From positions 2,232,001 to 2,296,000 of the forward strand of contig NC_006396.1 in assembly GCF_000011085.1 (NCBI RefSeq): 64,000 bases of DNA, read 5' to 3'. The position numbers and the translations under genes are program-made. The notes below the pieces were generated by a model. That model was not told the origin of the DNA and did not search any database. It was given only the letters and a program-made list of their open reading frames with translations. The stretch comes from Haloarcula marismortui ATCC 43049. Lineage in GTDB: Archaea; Halobacteriota; Halobacteria; Halobacteriales; Haloarculaceae. Within the stretch, counting starts at the first letter, position 1; each line of letters starts with the position of its first letter. Below are positions 42,052 to 49,612 of this stretch, piece by piece.

Positions 42052-44205
42052 ATGACCGACATCCAGCGACTCGACGACCAGACCGTCGAACGCATCGCGG
42101 CCGGTGAGGTGGTCGAGCGGCCGGCCTCCGTCGTCAAGGAACTGGTCGAGAACGCCATCGACGCCGACGCGAGCCGGGTCGACGTGGTTGTGGAAGCTGG
42201 CGGAACCGACGGGATTCGCGTCACGGACGACGGCATCGGGATGGACCGAGAAGCCGTCAAAACGGCCGTCGAGGAACACACCACGTCGAAAATCCGCGAC
42301 ATTGCAGATCTGGAGGGTGGCGTGGGCACACTCGGGTTCCGCGGCGAGGCGCTGCACGCGATCGGGGCGGTCTCACGGCTGACGATCCGGACCAGACCCC
42401 GCGGCGGCGACGTGGGAACCGAACTGGTGCTCGAAGGCGGTGACGTCACGTCAGTCAGCCCCGCCGGCTGTCCGGAGGGGACAACGATGGCGGTAGAAGA
42501 CCTCTTCTATAACGTCCCAGCCCGCCGGAAGTACCTCAAACAAGAGTCGACGGAGTTCGCACACGTCAACACCGTCGTCGCCAGCTACGCGCTGGCTAAC
42601 CCGGACGTGGCCGTCTCGCTGACCCACGGCGACCGCGAGACGTTCTCGACGACCGGCCAGGGCGATTTGCGCGAGACAGTGATGTCGGTCTACGGCCGGG
42701 AAGTCGCCGAGTCGATGATTTCGGTCGGTGCAGGCTCGGAGGCAACAGGGAGCGGCGACGAGATGGACAGTTTCCCAGATGGACCGCTCGACGGCGTCCA
42801 CGGCCTCGTCTCCCACCCCGAGACGAACCGCGCTGGCCGCGAGTACCTCTCGACGTACGTCAACGGTCGCTACGTCAGGGCCGGAACCGTCCGGGACGCC
42901 GTTATCGACGCCTACGGTACCCAGATCGCGCCGGACCGCTACCCCTTCGCCGTCCTCTTTCTGGACGTTCCCGCGGGCGACGTGGACGTGAATGTCCATC
43001 CTCGGAAAATGGAGGTCCGCTTCGCTGACGACGAAGGCGTTCGCGAACAGGTCCGGACTGCAGTCGAGGACGCGCTGTTGCGTGAGGGGCTACTACGCTC
43101 GACAGCACCGCGTGGCCGGTCAGCACCGGAGCAGACAGAGATAACGCCGGAATCGGACGGAGCGACCGATAGCGGAGGCGAGCGGGCAGCCCCGAACGGC
43201 CGGGATGCCATAGACGACGCAACAACGTCGGGACAGACGGACACCACCGCAACGGAAAACAGTGCTGAGGCACCAGCACAGGAGCCAGATACTGCGCCCA
43301 CAGCCCGACCGGACGGTACCCAGACGGAGACAGGGAACTGCGAGTCATCCGACACAGCCCCATCAATTCAATCAGCCGACACGAAGCCGTCCTCTGAAAC
43401 CGGGAGGACGGACGGTACGTCGGGCGAATCCGGGACTGGTCAGACAGGGGGTAGCGTTTCGGGTGGAGATAGTGACAGTGAACGCCCCGGCGCGTCCGCG
43501 ACGGGCCAGACAGCGGCGGAGCGCGGGGAACGGAAGTTTACCGGCGGTCAGGAGCAGGCACGTCTCGGCGACGACCCGGAGGCGACCCACGAATCGCTGC
43601 CTTCGATGCGGATTCTCGGACAGTTAGCCGACACCTACGTGGTCGCGGAGACAGATGACGGCCTCGTGCTGGTCGACCAGCACGCGGCCGATGAGCGGGT
43701 CAACTACGAGCGGCTCAAGGCCAAGTTCGAAGGCGAAACGACGACGCAGGCACTTGCTAACCCGGTCGAACTCGGACTGACTGCGCGCGAAGCCGAGGTA
43801 TTCGACCGACGTAGCGACGCGCTGGCGAGTCTGGGGTTCCACACGGCGCGCACAGGTGAGCGCAGCGTCGAAGTCCGGACCCTCCCGGGCGTCATCGCCG
43901 ACGCGGCCGGGCCGGACATCGTCAGGGACGTACTCGGTGCGTTCGTCGCCGGCGACGACGAAGCGGCGGCAACGGTCGAAGCGGCGGCCGACGAACTGCT
44001 CGGCGACCTGGCGTGTTACCCCTCGGTGACCGGGAACACGTCGCTGACCGAGGGCTCCGTCCGGGAGCTACTCGCCGCACTGGACGACTGTGAGAACCCC
44101 TACGCGTGTCCCCATGGGCGACCGACGGTCATTCACATCGACCGGCAGGAACTCGAAGACAGGTTCGAGCGTGATTACCCCGGGCACGGCGGTCGCCGGC
44201 GATAG
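42052..44205 (+). CDS. mutL: DNA mismatch repair protein MutL with endonuclease motif
   Basis: A 717-residue MutL. The N-terminal GHKL ATPase has ELVENAIDADA, DDGIGM and LGFRGEALHAI; the C-terminal dimer domain (about 510-717) has DQHAADERVNYE, the DQHA(X)2E(X)4E endonuclease motif at residue 542, and CPHGRPT near the end, so it should nick DNA. The domains are joined by an unusually long linker (about 345-510) rich in Glu, Thr, Gly, Ser. It cooperates with MutS, encoded in the same window. The ATG giving MTDIQRLDD is chosen because homology begins there; the frame is open for 345 nt upstream without resemblance to MutL. Confidence 0.95.
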   Translation: MTDIQRLDDQTVERIAAGEVVERPASVVKELVENAIDADASRVDVVVEAGGTDGIRVTDDGIGMDREAVKTAVEEHTTSKIRDIADLEGGVGTLGFRGEALHAIGAVSRLTIRTRPRGGDVGTELVLEGGDVTSVSPAGCPEGTTMAVEDLFYNVPARRKYLKQESTEFAHVNTVVASYALANPDVAVSLTHGDRETFSTTGQGDLRETVMSVYGREVAESMISVGAGSEATGSGDEMDSFPDGPLDGVHGLVSHPETNRAGREYLSTYVNGRYVRAGTVRDAVIDAYGTQIAPDRYPFAVLFLDVPAGDVDVNVHPRKMEVRFADDEGVREQVRTAVEDALLREGLLRSTAPRGRSAPEQTEITPESDGATDSGGERAAPNGRDAIDDATTSGQTDTTATENSAEAPAQEPDTAPTARPDGTQTETGNCESSDTAPSIQSADTKPSSETGRTDGTSGESGTGQTGGSVSGGDSDSERPGASATGQTAAERGERKFTGGQEQARLGDDPEATHESLPSMRILGQLADTYVVAETDDGLVLVDQHAADERVNYERLKAKFEGETTTQALANPVELGLTAREAEVFDRRSDALASLGFHTARTGERSVEVRTLPGVIADAAGPDIVRDVLGAFVAGDDEAAATVEAAADELLGDLACYPSVTGNTSLTEGSVRELLAALDDCENPYACPHGRPTVIHIDRQELEDRFERDYPGHGGRRR

Positions 44206-44285
44206 CGAAGGAAGACGGCCCGTCCCCCGGCACAGCAGTCGATACAGCCGATTAAACTAAACCTTCGTCTCCCGATGCACGCGGT

Positions 44286-45230
44286 ATGTCACTTGTAACG
44301 TTCGGCGAGACCGCTCTCAGATTTTCACCCCCAGACGTACAGCGATTCGAGACGGCCCGCGAAGCGTCAATTCGCGTCGACGGGACCGCGAGCAGCGTTG
44401 CGGCGACAGCCGGTCGACTCGGGGCTGACGCACAGTGGCTCTCGAAGGTCCCGGACACGCCGCTCGGGCGGCGTGTCGTCGCGGAGCTCCATGAGTTCGG
44501 TCTGGAGACAGAGGTTGTCTGGGCCGACCCAGACACCGGCCGCCAGGGACTCACGTTCCACGAAGACGCCGACCCACCCCGTGCCGAACGGCTACTGCAG
44601 GACCGCGGCGACACCGCGATGGCGACGCTGACGCCCGGCGAGTTGCCGATGGGCGAGATACAGAACGCGGACGTGGTGTTTACTTCGGGCGCAACTCTCT
44701 CGCTCTCTGAGACAGCCGCCGACACGACGGGGGCATTGCTCAGAGCGGCCGCAGGAATGCGGGCGTTCGACCTCGGTTTCCACCCCGGATTGTGGGACGC
44801 CGAAGATGCTCTCGACGCCCTTGCAGACCTGCTACCAGCCGTCGATACCCTCTTTGCCGCCGAAGAGCAGGTTTCCGCGGTGTTTGATACGACAGGGAGT
44901 CCGCGCGAGGTCGTGCACACGCTCGCAACGGAGTACGACCTCACCCGCGTGATTCTCACACGGAGCGAGTACGGTGCGGTTGCCTACCACGACGGCGTCA
45001 TTCACGAGCAAGATGCCATCGAAACGTCCGCAGTAGACGAAGCAGGACAACACGAGGCTTTCATCGGCGCAACGCTCCAGCAACTTGCCGCCGGTGCTGA
45101 CACGGACGAAGTGCTGCTCCATGGTGTCGCGGCAGCAGCGCTGTCTCGAACACTGTCCGGGCCGCTGACGCCGCTCGAACCGTCCGAGGTTGAGCGTCTC
45201 GTCGATTCACAGCAGTCCAGACGGCCGTAG
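44286..45230 (+). CDS. PfkB-family sugar kinase-like protein
   Basis: A 314-residue ribokinase-like protein. The N-terminal sugar-binding part has LVTFGETALRFSPP and ASSVAATAGRLGADAQWLSKVP; the C-terminal part, where the family has DTxGAGDAF, reads DEAGQHEAF (residues about 250-258), so the catalytic Asp is replaced by Glu257. Haloarchaeal 2-keto-3-deoxygluconate kinases belong to this family, but this copy may have altered activity. A TATA-like gattaaac near 44255 lies 31 nt upstream. It lies 80 nt after mutL on the same strand. Confidence 0.8.
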   Translation: MSLVTFGETALRFSPPDVQRFETAREASIRVDGTASSVAATAGRLGADAQWLSKVPDTPLGRRVVAELHEFGLETEVVWADPDTGRQGLTFHEDADPPRAERLLQDRGDTAMATLTPGELPMGEIQNADVVFTSGATLSLSETAADTTGALLRAAAGMRAFDLGFHPGLWDAEDALDALADLLPAVDTLFAAEEQVSAVFDTTGSPREVVHTLATEYDLTRVILTRSEYGAVAYHDGVIHEQDAIETSAVDEAGQHEAFIGATLQQLAAGADTDEVLLHGVAAAALSRTLSGPLTPLEPSEVERLVDSQQSRRP

Positions 45231-45450
45231 GTGGCACGTACCGGCCGGCCGTACCGATCTCTGTTTACTCCGCTATTAGCCAGGGACGTCCGCCGTGACG
45301 CGGTGACAATTAGACCGTGGACGCGACAGACGGCAGCGGTCAGCGCGTCACCGCCGCCGTGACGATGGCCGCACGGCTTGTAGCCCCTTCCCGCACACAC
45401 CGACGGCGCTAACGGGACGTTTTTCCCCACGAGGGCCGCATACCCGTACA

Positions 45451-46536
45451 ATGACTGTTCTCGAGTCCGTTCACGAGGCCCACGGAGCGACGTTCAGGGA
45501 GGTCGGTGGTCGGCAGGTCGTCGACAACTACGGGCGACCGGAGCGGACCCACCGCGCGGTTCGGAACGTCGTCGGCGCGATGGAGTACGGCTACGGCGTC
45601 ATCGTCGTCACCGGCGAGGACCGCGTCGACTACGTCGACAACGCCGTCTCGAATCGCGTCCCGGACGAGGACGGCGCGGGCTGTTACGCGCTCTTGCTCG
45701 ACCCCGACGGCCGCGTCGACACGGACATGTATGTGTACAACGCCGGCGAGCGCCTGCTCGTGTTCACGCCGCCCCAGAAGGCCGAGGAACTGGCCGCGGA
45801 GTGGGCGGATAAAACGTTCATTCAGGACGTCGAGTTCGAGGAAGCGACTGACGACTTCGCCGTCTTCGGCGTCCACGGGCCGAAAGCGACAGAGAAAATC
45901 GCCAGCGTCCTCCACCAGACCGGTACCCCACCAGCGCCGCTGACCTTCGAGCGGGGCGAACTCGGTGACGCCGGCGTCTCCGTCATCCGGACAGACGACC
46001 TCGCTGGGGAGGAGAGCTACGACGTGGTCTGTAGCGCCGACGACGCCGAGACCGTCTTCGACACGCTGGTCAACCGCGGGCTCAACGCCGTCCCCTTCGG
46101 CTACCAGACCTGGGAGACGCTGACGCTTGAGGCCGGGACACCGCTGTTCGACACCGAAATCGAGGGCGCGCTCCCGAACGACCTTGGCCTGCGGAACGCC
46201 CTAGACTTCGAGAAGGGCTGCTACGTCGGACAGGAGGTCGTCTCGCGTATCGAGAACCGCGGCCACCCAACACAACGGCTGGTCGGCCTCGCCGTCGAGG
46301 CGTGCCCGGACCCCGGCGCTGCGGTGTTCGCCGGCGACGAGCACGTCGGCGACGTGACCCGCGCCGCACAGAGTCCGATGCGGGAAGCCCCTATCGCGCT
46401 GGCAAACCTCAGCTGGGAACGGCCCGAAGAAGCGTTGAAAATCCGCATCGACGGTGAACCGGTCAGCGCCCAACAGGTCGACCTGCCCTTTATTGATGGC
46501 TCGGCACAGTCGGCACGGTTGCCGACCTACGAGTAG
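45451..46536 (+). CDS. YgfZ/GcvT-family folate-binding-like protein
   Basis: A 361-residue protein of the aminomethyltransferase superfamily. The motif KGCYVGQEVVSRIENRG is the YgfZ/IBA57 signature (K-G-C-[FY]-x-G-Q-E), linked in other organisms to maturation of iron-sulfur enzymes with a folate. In bacteria and mitochondria YgfZ-type proteins help assemble [4Fe-4S] proteins; haloarchaea have several such paralogues, often annotated as aminomethyltransferase. A T-rich gacgtttttcc near 45421 lies 30 nt before the ATG. The neighbour YigZ gene converges 6 nt away. The 220-nt stretch before this gene contains no other gene. Confidence 0.82.
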   Translation: MTVLESVHEAHGATFREVGGRQVVDNYGRPERTHRAVRNVVGAMEYGYGVIVVTGEDRVDYVDNAVSNRVPDEDGAGCYALLLDPDGRVDTDMYVYNAGERLLVFTPPQKAEELAAEWADKTFIQDVEFEEATDDFAVFGVHGPKATEKIASVLHQTGTPPAPLTFERGELGDAGVSVIRTDDLAGEESYDVVCSADDAETVFDTLVNRGLNAVPFGYQTWETLTLEAGTPLFDTEIEGALPNDLGLRNALDFEKGCYVGQEVVSRIENRGHPTQRLVGLAVEACPDPGAAVFAGDEHVGDVTRAAQSPMREAPIALANLSWERPEEALKIRIDGEPVSAQQVDLPFIDGSAQSARLPTYE

Positions 46537-46542
46537 CGTCGG

Positions 46543-47145
46543 TCACTCTAGTTCAATAACGGCCCGCCCGCTGGTCGCACTCCGGACCCGGTCTCGCAGT
46601 TCACTAGCCTCGACAGTAGGGACTCGAACGTCGAAGACGACTTCGGCTTCGTAGTCGGCCTCAAACTCCACGCCCGCCGATTCGAGCAGGCTCCGAACAC
46701 TGCCCGAGTCGTCGTAGGCGACGGTCACGGTGAACTGCTCGTGGGGTACTTCCTCGACGACGCCGGCGTCGTCAACGCCGTCCTTCACCGCTCGGGAGTA
46801 CGCACTGGCGAGGCCGCCGACGCCGAGGTTCGTCCCGCCGTAGTACCGCGTGACGACGGCGACAATGTTCTCAATGTCACGCTGCTGGAGGACGTTCAGC
46901 GCGGGGTCGCCGGCGCTGCCGCTTGGTTCGCCATCGTCACTGGAATACTCCCGAAAGGGATCGGATCGGACGCGGTAGGCGGGGACGTTGTGGGTCGCGT
47001 CGGCGTACTCCTCTCCGACGGCGTCGACGAACGCCTCGGCGTCTTCGACGGTTGTCGCTGGGGCGACGTGGCCGATGAACTCCGAACCCCGCACCTCGAA
47101 GCGCGCCTCGCCGCGGCCCGGAACGGTCCGATAGCTGTCCGTCAC
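46543..47145 (-). CDS. YigZ/IMPACT (UPF0029) family protein
   Basis: A 200-residue protein. The UPF0029 N-terminal domain shows SEFIGHVAPATTVEDAEAFV, SSDDGEPSGSAGDPALNVL and VAVVTRYYGGTNLGVGGLASAYS, the signature of the YigZ/IMPACT family; a C-terminal ferredoxin-like domain (about 130-200) follows. The family is suspected of regulating translation or proteolysis but its precise function is unsettled. It lies 63 nt upstream of the [2Fe-2S] gene on the same strand. Confidence 0.86.
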   Translation of the reverse strand: MTDSYRTVPGRGEARFEVRGSEFIGHVAPATTVEDAEAFVDAVGEEYADATHNVPAYRVRSDPFREYSSDDGEPSGSAGDPALNVLQQRDIENIVAVVTRYYGGTNLGVGGLASAYSRAVKDGVDDAGVVEEVPHEQFTVTVAYDDSGSVRSLLESAGVEFEADYEAEVVFDVRVPTVEASELRDRVRSATSGRAVIELE

Positions 47146-47208
47146 GGGCTGGGGTACGCCCGGCGGCGGAATAGCGTTTGTCGTTCGCTCCCTGCGTGTG
47201 GCATCAAG

Positions 47209-47544
47209 TCAGTCCGTCTCGTCGCCGGCCTGTCGCGACCCCCAGACCCGCTTGTCCAGCAGCTTGACCTGCATTCCGTCCCGAACCTGCAACTGACAGG
47301 AGAGTCGGGGATAGCCAAACCGGTCGGCAAGGTCGTCGTGCCAGTGGTCGGGGTCGGGCGGTTCGGCAAGGCGGACGCCGCAGGTGGCACAGATGCCGCG
47401 GCCGCCGCAGTTGACTCGCGTGGCGTAGCGGCCGTGTGGCGAGAGGTCGGCATCGAGCAGCACGTCCCGGAGGACAGCCCCCGGTTCGGCGGTGAGTTCG
47501 TGGGTCTCGCCAGCTGGCGTCTCGACGGTGAGCGTTGCCGGCAT
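47209..47544 (-). CDS. [2Fe-2S] ferredoxin-like protein
   Basis: A 111-residue protein with plant-type cluster ligands C46, C52, C55 (CGGRGICATC) and C83 (RLSC), spaced CX5CX2C plus a distal Cys, more like the adrenodoxin/bacterial type than the acidic ferredoxin at 23302. It would carry one electron to an unknown partner. Its ATG overlaps the stop of the ACT-domain gene (TAATG), so the two are co-translated. Confidence 0.82.
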   Translation of the reverse strand: MPATLTVETPAGETHELTAEPGAVLRDVLLDADLSPHGRYATRVNCGGRGICATCGVRLAEPPDPDHWHDDLADRFGYPRLSCQLQVRDGMQVKLLDKRVWGSRQAGDETD

Positions 47545-48047
47545 TACGCCAGTTCGATAGTCCGAACGAACGCCAGCCGGCGGATTTCGTTGATGAGGTC
47601 GCCGGGGAGTTCCTCGTCGGTGATGACGTACAGTTTCGGTTCGTCGGTGAACTCGGGGTCTTCGCTCAGGACCTGCCGGATGGAGATACCGTGGTCGGCG
47701 ATAGCCGACGTGACCGTCGAGACGATGCCGGACTCGTCGGCGGCCCGGACGGTGACAGTCACTGCGTGCAGGTCGAGCACTGGGGCGAGGTCGAGCAGGC
47801 TCGGCACAGAAGAGATGTTGCGGAAGATGCGCCGCAGGTCGTCATCGTCGAGAATCGCGTCCGTCGTTGCGTTGACCACCCGGCGGTCGACGTTGGCCTC
47901 GCGGGCGATACCCGTGTTCGGAATCTCGATACCGCCGGAGACGACGCGGCCGTCCTCGTTGACCGAGAACCCCCGTTCCAGCAGCAAGCGGATGACGTCC
48001 TGCTGGCCGGGAGAGTCCTCGAATTTCTGCATAATCTCGTCGAACAT
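47544..48047 (-). CDS. ACT-domain regulator with N-terminal DNA-binding-like region
   Basis: A 167-residue protein. The N-terminal half has a helix-turn-helix-like stretch (PGQQDVIRLLLERGFSV...IPNTGIAREANVDRRVVNATTDAI), and the C-terminal half is an ACT domain (about 90-167, HAVTVTVRAADESGIVSTVTSAIADHGISIRQV). Such proteins are regulators of amino-acid metabolism in haloarchaea and have been called ACT/HTH proteins. It shares a 1-nt overlap (TAATG) with the ferredoxin gene and lies 75 nt upstream of hisB on the same strand, so histidine or another amino acid may be its ligand (inference). Confidence 0.8.
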   Translation of the reverse strand: MFDEIMQKFEDSPGQQDVIRLLLERGFSVNEDGRVVSGGIEIPNTGIAREANVDRRVVNATTDAILDDDDLRRIFRNISSVPSLLDLAPVLDLHAVTVTVRAADESGIVSTVTSAIADHGISIRQVLSEDPEFTDEPKLYVITDEELPGDLINEIRRLAFVRTIELA

Positions 48048-48122
48048 ACGGAGTGGTGGACGTGGGGCCACTAATCGGTGCCGGCAGCAGTTGAAACAGG
48101 CGCGGTCGCGCGCTGGAGTCGG

Positions 48123-48710
48123 CTATAGCTCGCCTTTCGTACTCGCCACGTCGGACCGGCGCTCGTCAATCCGGGTCGCGTCATCGAGCGACCGGGCCAA
48201 GCTCTTGAACAGCGCCTCGATCTCGTGGTGGGCGTTCTCGCCGTCGACGCCACAGTGCAGTGTCAGTCCGGCGTTCATCGACAGCGAGCGACAGAAGTGC
48301 TTGGCCATGTGGCTGGTCATCCCACCGACCGAGGCCTGTGAGAACTCGCCGTCGAACTCGAAGTACGGCCGGCCGGAGATATCGACGACGACGCTCGCAA
48401 CGGCCTCGTCAAGCGGGACCTTGCGGTCGGCGAAGCGGCGGATGCCGCGCTTGTCGTCCAGCGCCTCGGTGAACGCCTCGCCAAGCGTGATAGCGACATC
48501 CTCGACGGTGTGGTGGTCGTCGATGTCCAGATCGCCGTCACACTGCACGGTCAGGTCGAACAGCCCGTGGGTGGAAAAGGAGTCGAGCATGTGGTCGAAG
48601 AAGCCGATGCCGGTGTCGATGGTGCTGTCGCCGTCGCCGTCGACGTCGAGCGTGACCTCGATATCCGTCTCGGCCGTGGTCCGGGTGACGGCTGCTGTCC
48701 GGTCAGTCAT
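48123..48710 (-). CDS. hisB: Imidazoleglycerol-phosphate dehydratase
   Basis: Converts IGP to imidazole acetol phosphate in histidine biosynthesis. A 195-residue monofunctional HisB with [14 protein letters not shown] and [13 protein letters not shown] (metal-binding His), and the repeat [15 protein letters not shown] and [13 protein letters not shown] in the second half. [10 protein letters not shown] is the start, 27 nt downstream of a TATA-like gtgtattt near 48735. hisI and hisA are elsewhere in the window, so histidine genes are dispersed. Confidence 0.95.
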   Translation of the reverse strand: MTDRTAAVTRTTAETDIEVTLDVDGDGDSTIDTGIGFFDHMLDSFSTHGLFDLTVQCDGDLDIDDHHTVEDVAITLGEAFTEALDDKRGIRRFADRKVPLDEAVASVVVDISGRPYFEFDGEFSQASVGGMTSHMAKHFCRSLSMNAGLTLHCGVDGENAHHEIEALFKSLARSLDDATRIDERRSDVASTKGEL

Positions 48711-48768
48711 ACGTATCACGTATCAGGCCGTGTATTTGTGGATTGCGTCCGGCCACCCGGTCCAATAG

Positions 48769-49530
48769 TTACTCTGTCTGCTCGTCAAGCAGCGCCAGCA
48801 ATCGGTCGGTCACCGCCGGCGCATGTTCGATGAAACAGCAGTGGCGACCTTCGACAGCCTCCCCAGTGCCGCGGGGGAGGTCGGCTGAAAGCGACTGTGC
48901 GGCCTCCGGTGACACAACGGGGTCGTCCAGCCCGTAGTACACCTCGGCAGGCTGGGTGATTTCGTACAGCGGTGGTGCATCGAAGGCCGTCATTGCGTTG
49001 GCCTGCGCGTCACGAGCCGCGCCGGTCGCGTCCTCCTCGGCGCGCCAGCCTGCGATCTGCTTCATGAGGTCAGGGTCGTGTTCGCGGAACGCCGGCGAGA
49101 ACGCGCCGTCGAGCGACGACGGGGCATTGAGCGCAAGCGCGTCGAGTGCGTCCCGGTCAATCGCATCGCCAGACCCCGCCGTACAGTACAGCGTCAGCGA
49201 GCGGGCGCGGCTGTACTGGTGGGCATACTGGAGCGCGACCATCCCACCAAGCCCGGCTCCAACGAGGTGGGCGCTCCCGACGCCGTGGTCGGCCAGCACG
49301 GCTTCGAGGTCGGCCGCCAGCGTTCCCACATCGTACGGTCCCGCGGGCGCGTCCGACCGGCCGGTCCCGCGGAGGTCCCACACTACCGTCTCGTAGGGGC
49401 CGGCGACGGCGTCGTAGTGCCAGCCCCAGAGCCACGCGCCGTACCCCACGTCGTTGATGAACACGACGGTGGGGCCATCGCCGTCGGCTTCGTAGTAAAG
49501 GGACACGTCGCGGTTGCGTGCGGTCGGCAT
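48769..49530 (-). CDS. Alpha/beta-hydrolase fold protein lacking the nucleophile Ser
   Basis: A 253-residue alpha/beta-hydrolase fold protein. The oxyanion-region VVFINDVGYGAWLWGW and the charge-relay residues (YGLDDPV with Asp; EGRHCCFIEH with His) are present, but the nucleophile elbow is GAGLGG, with Gly93 where the Ser of GxSxGG should be. It is therefore not a Ser hydrolase unless another residue substitutes, and may be a binding or isomerase-type relative. It is divergent from the antiporter gene. Confidence 0.82.
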   Translation of the reverse strand: MPTARNRDVSLYYEADGDGPTVVFINDVGYGAWLWGWHYDAVAGPYETVVWDLRGTGRSDAPAGPYDVGTLAADLEAVLADHGVGSAHLVGAGLGGMVALQYAHQYSRARSLTLYCTAGSGDAIDRDALDALALNAPSSLDGAFSPAFREHDPDLMKQIAGWRAEEDATGAARDAQANAMTAFDAPPLYEITQPAEVYYGLDDPVVSPEAAQSLSADLPRGTGEAVEGRHCCFIEHAPAVTDRLLALLDEQTE

Positions 49531-49612
49531 TGGCCGTCGATTCCCGCGCCGGCGGTGTGTCTCTTTCGGTAGGTAGCTCTTTCACACTGGCTATCGAAGG
49601 ACCGCCAGTCCT

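Noticed and set aside
46741-48768. A 675-codon open frame on the plus strand.
   Set aside because: It is antisense to YigZ, ferredoxin, ACT and hisB genes, all of which have clear motifs. The translation has no family pattern.
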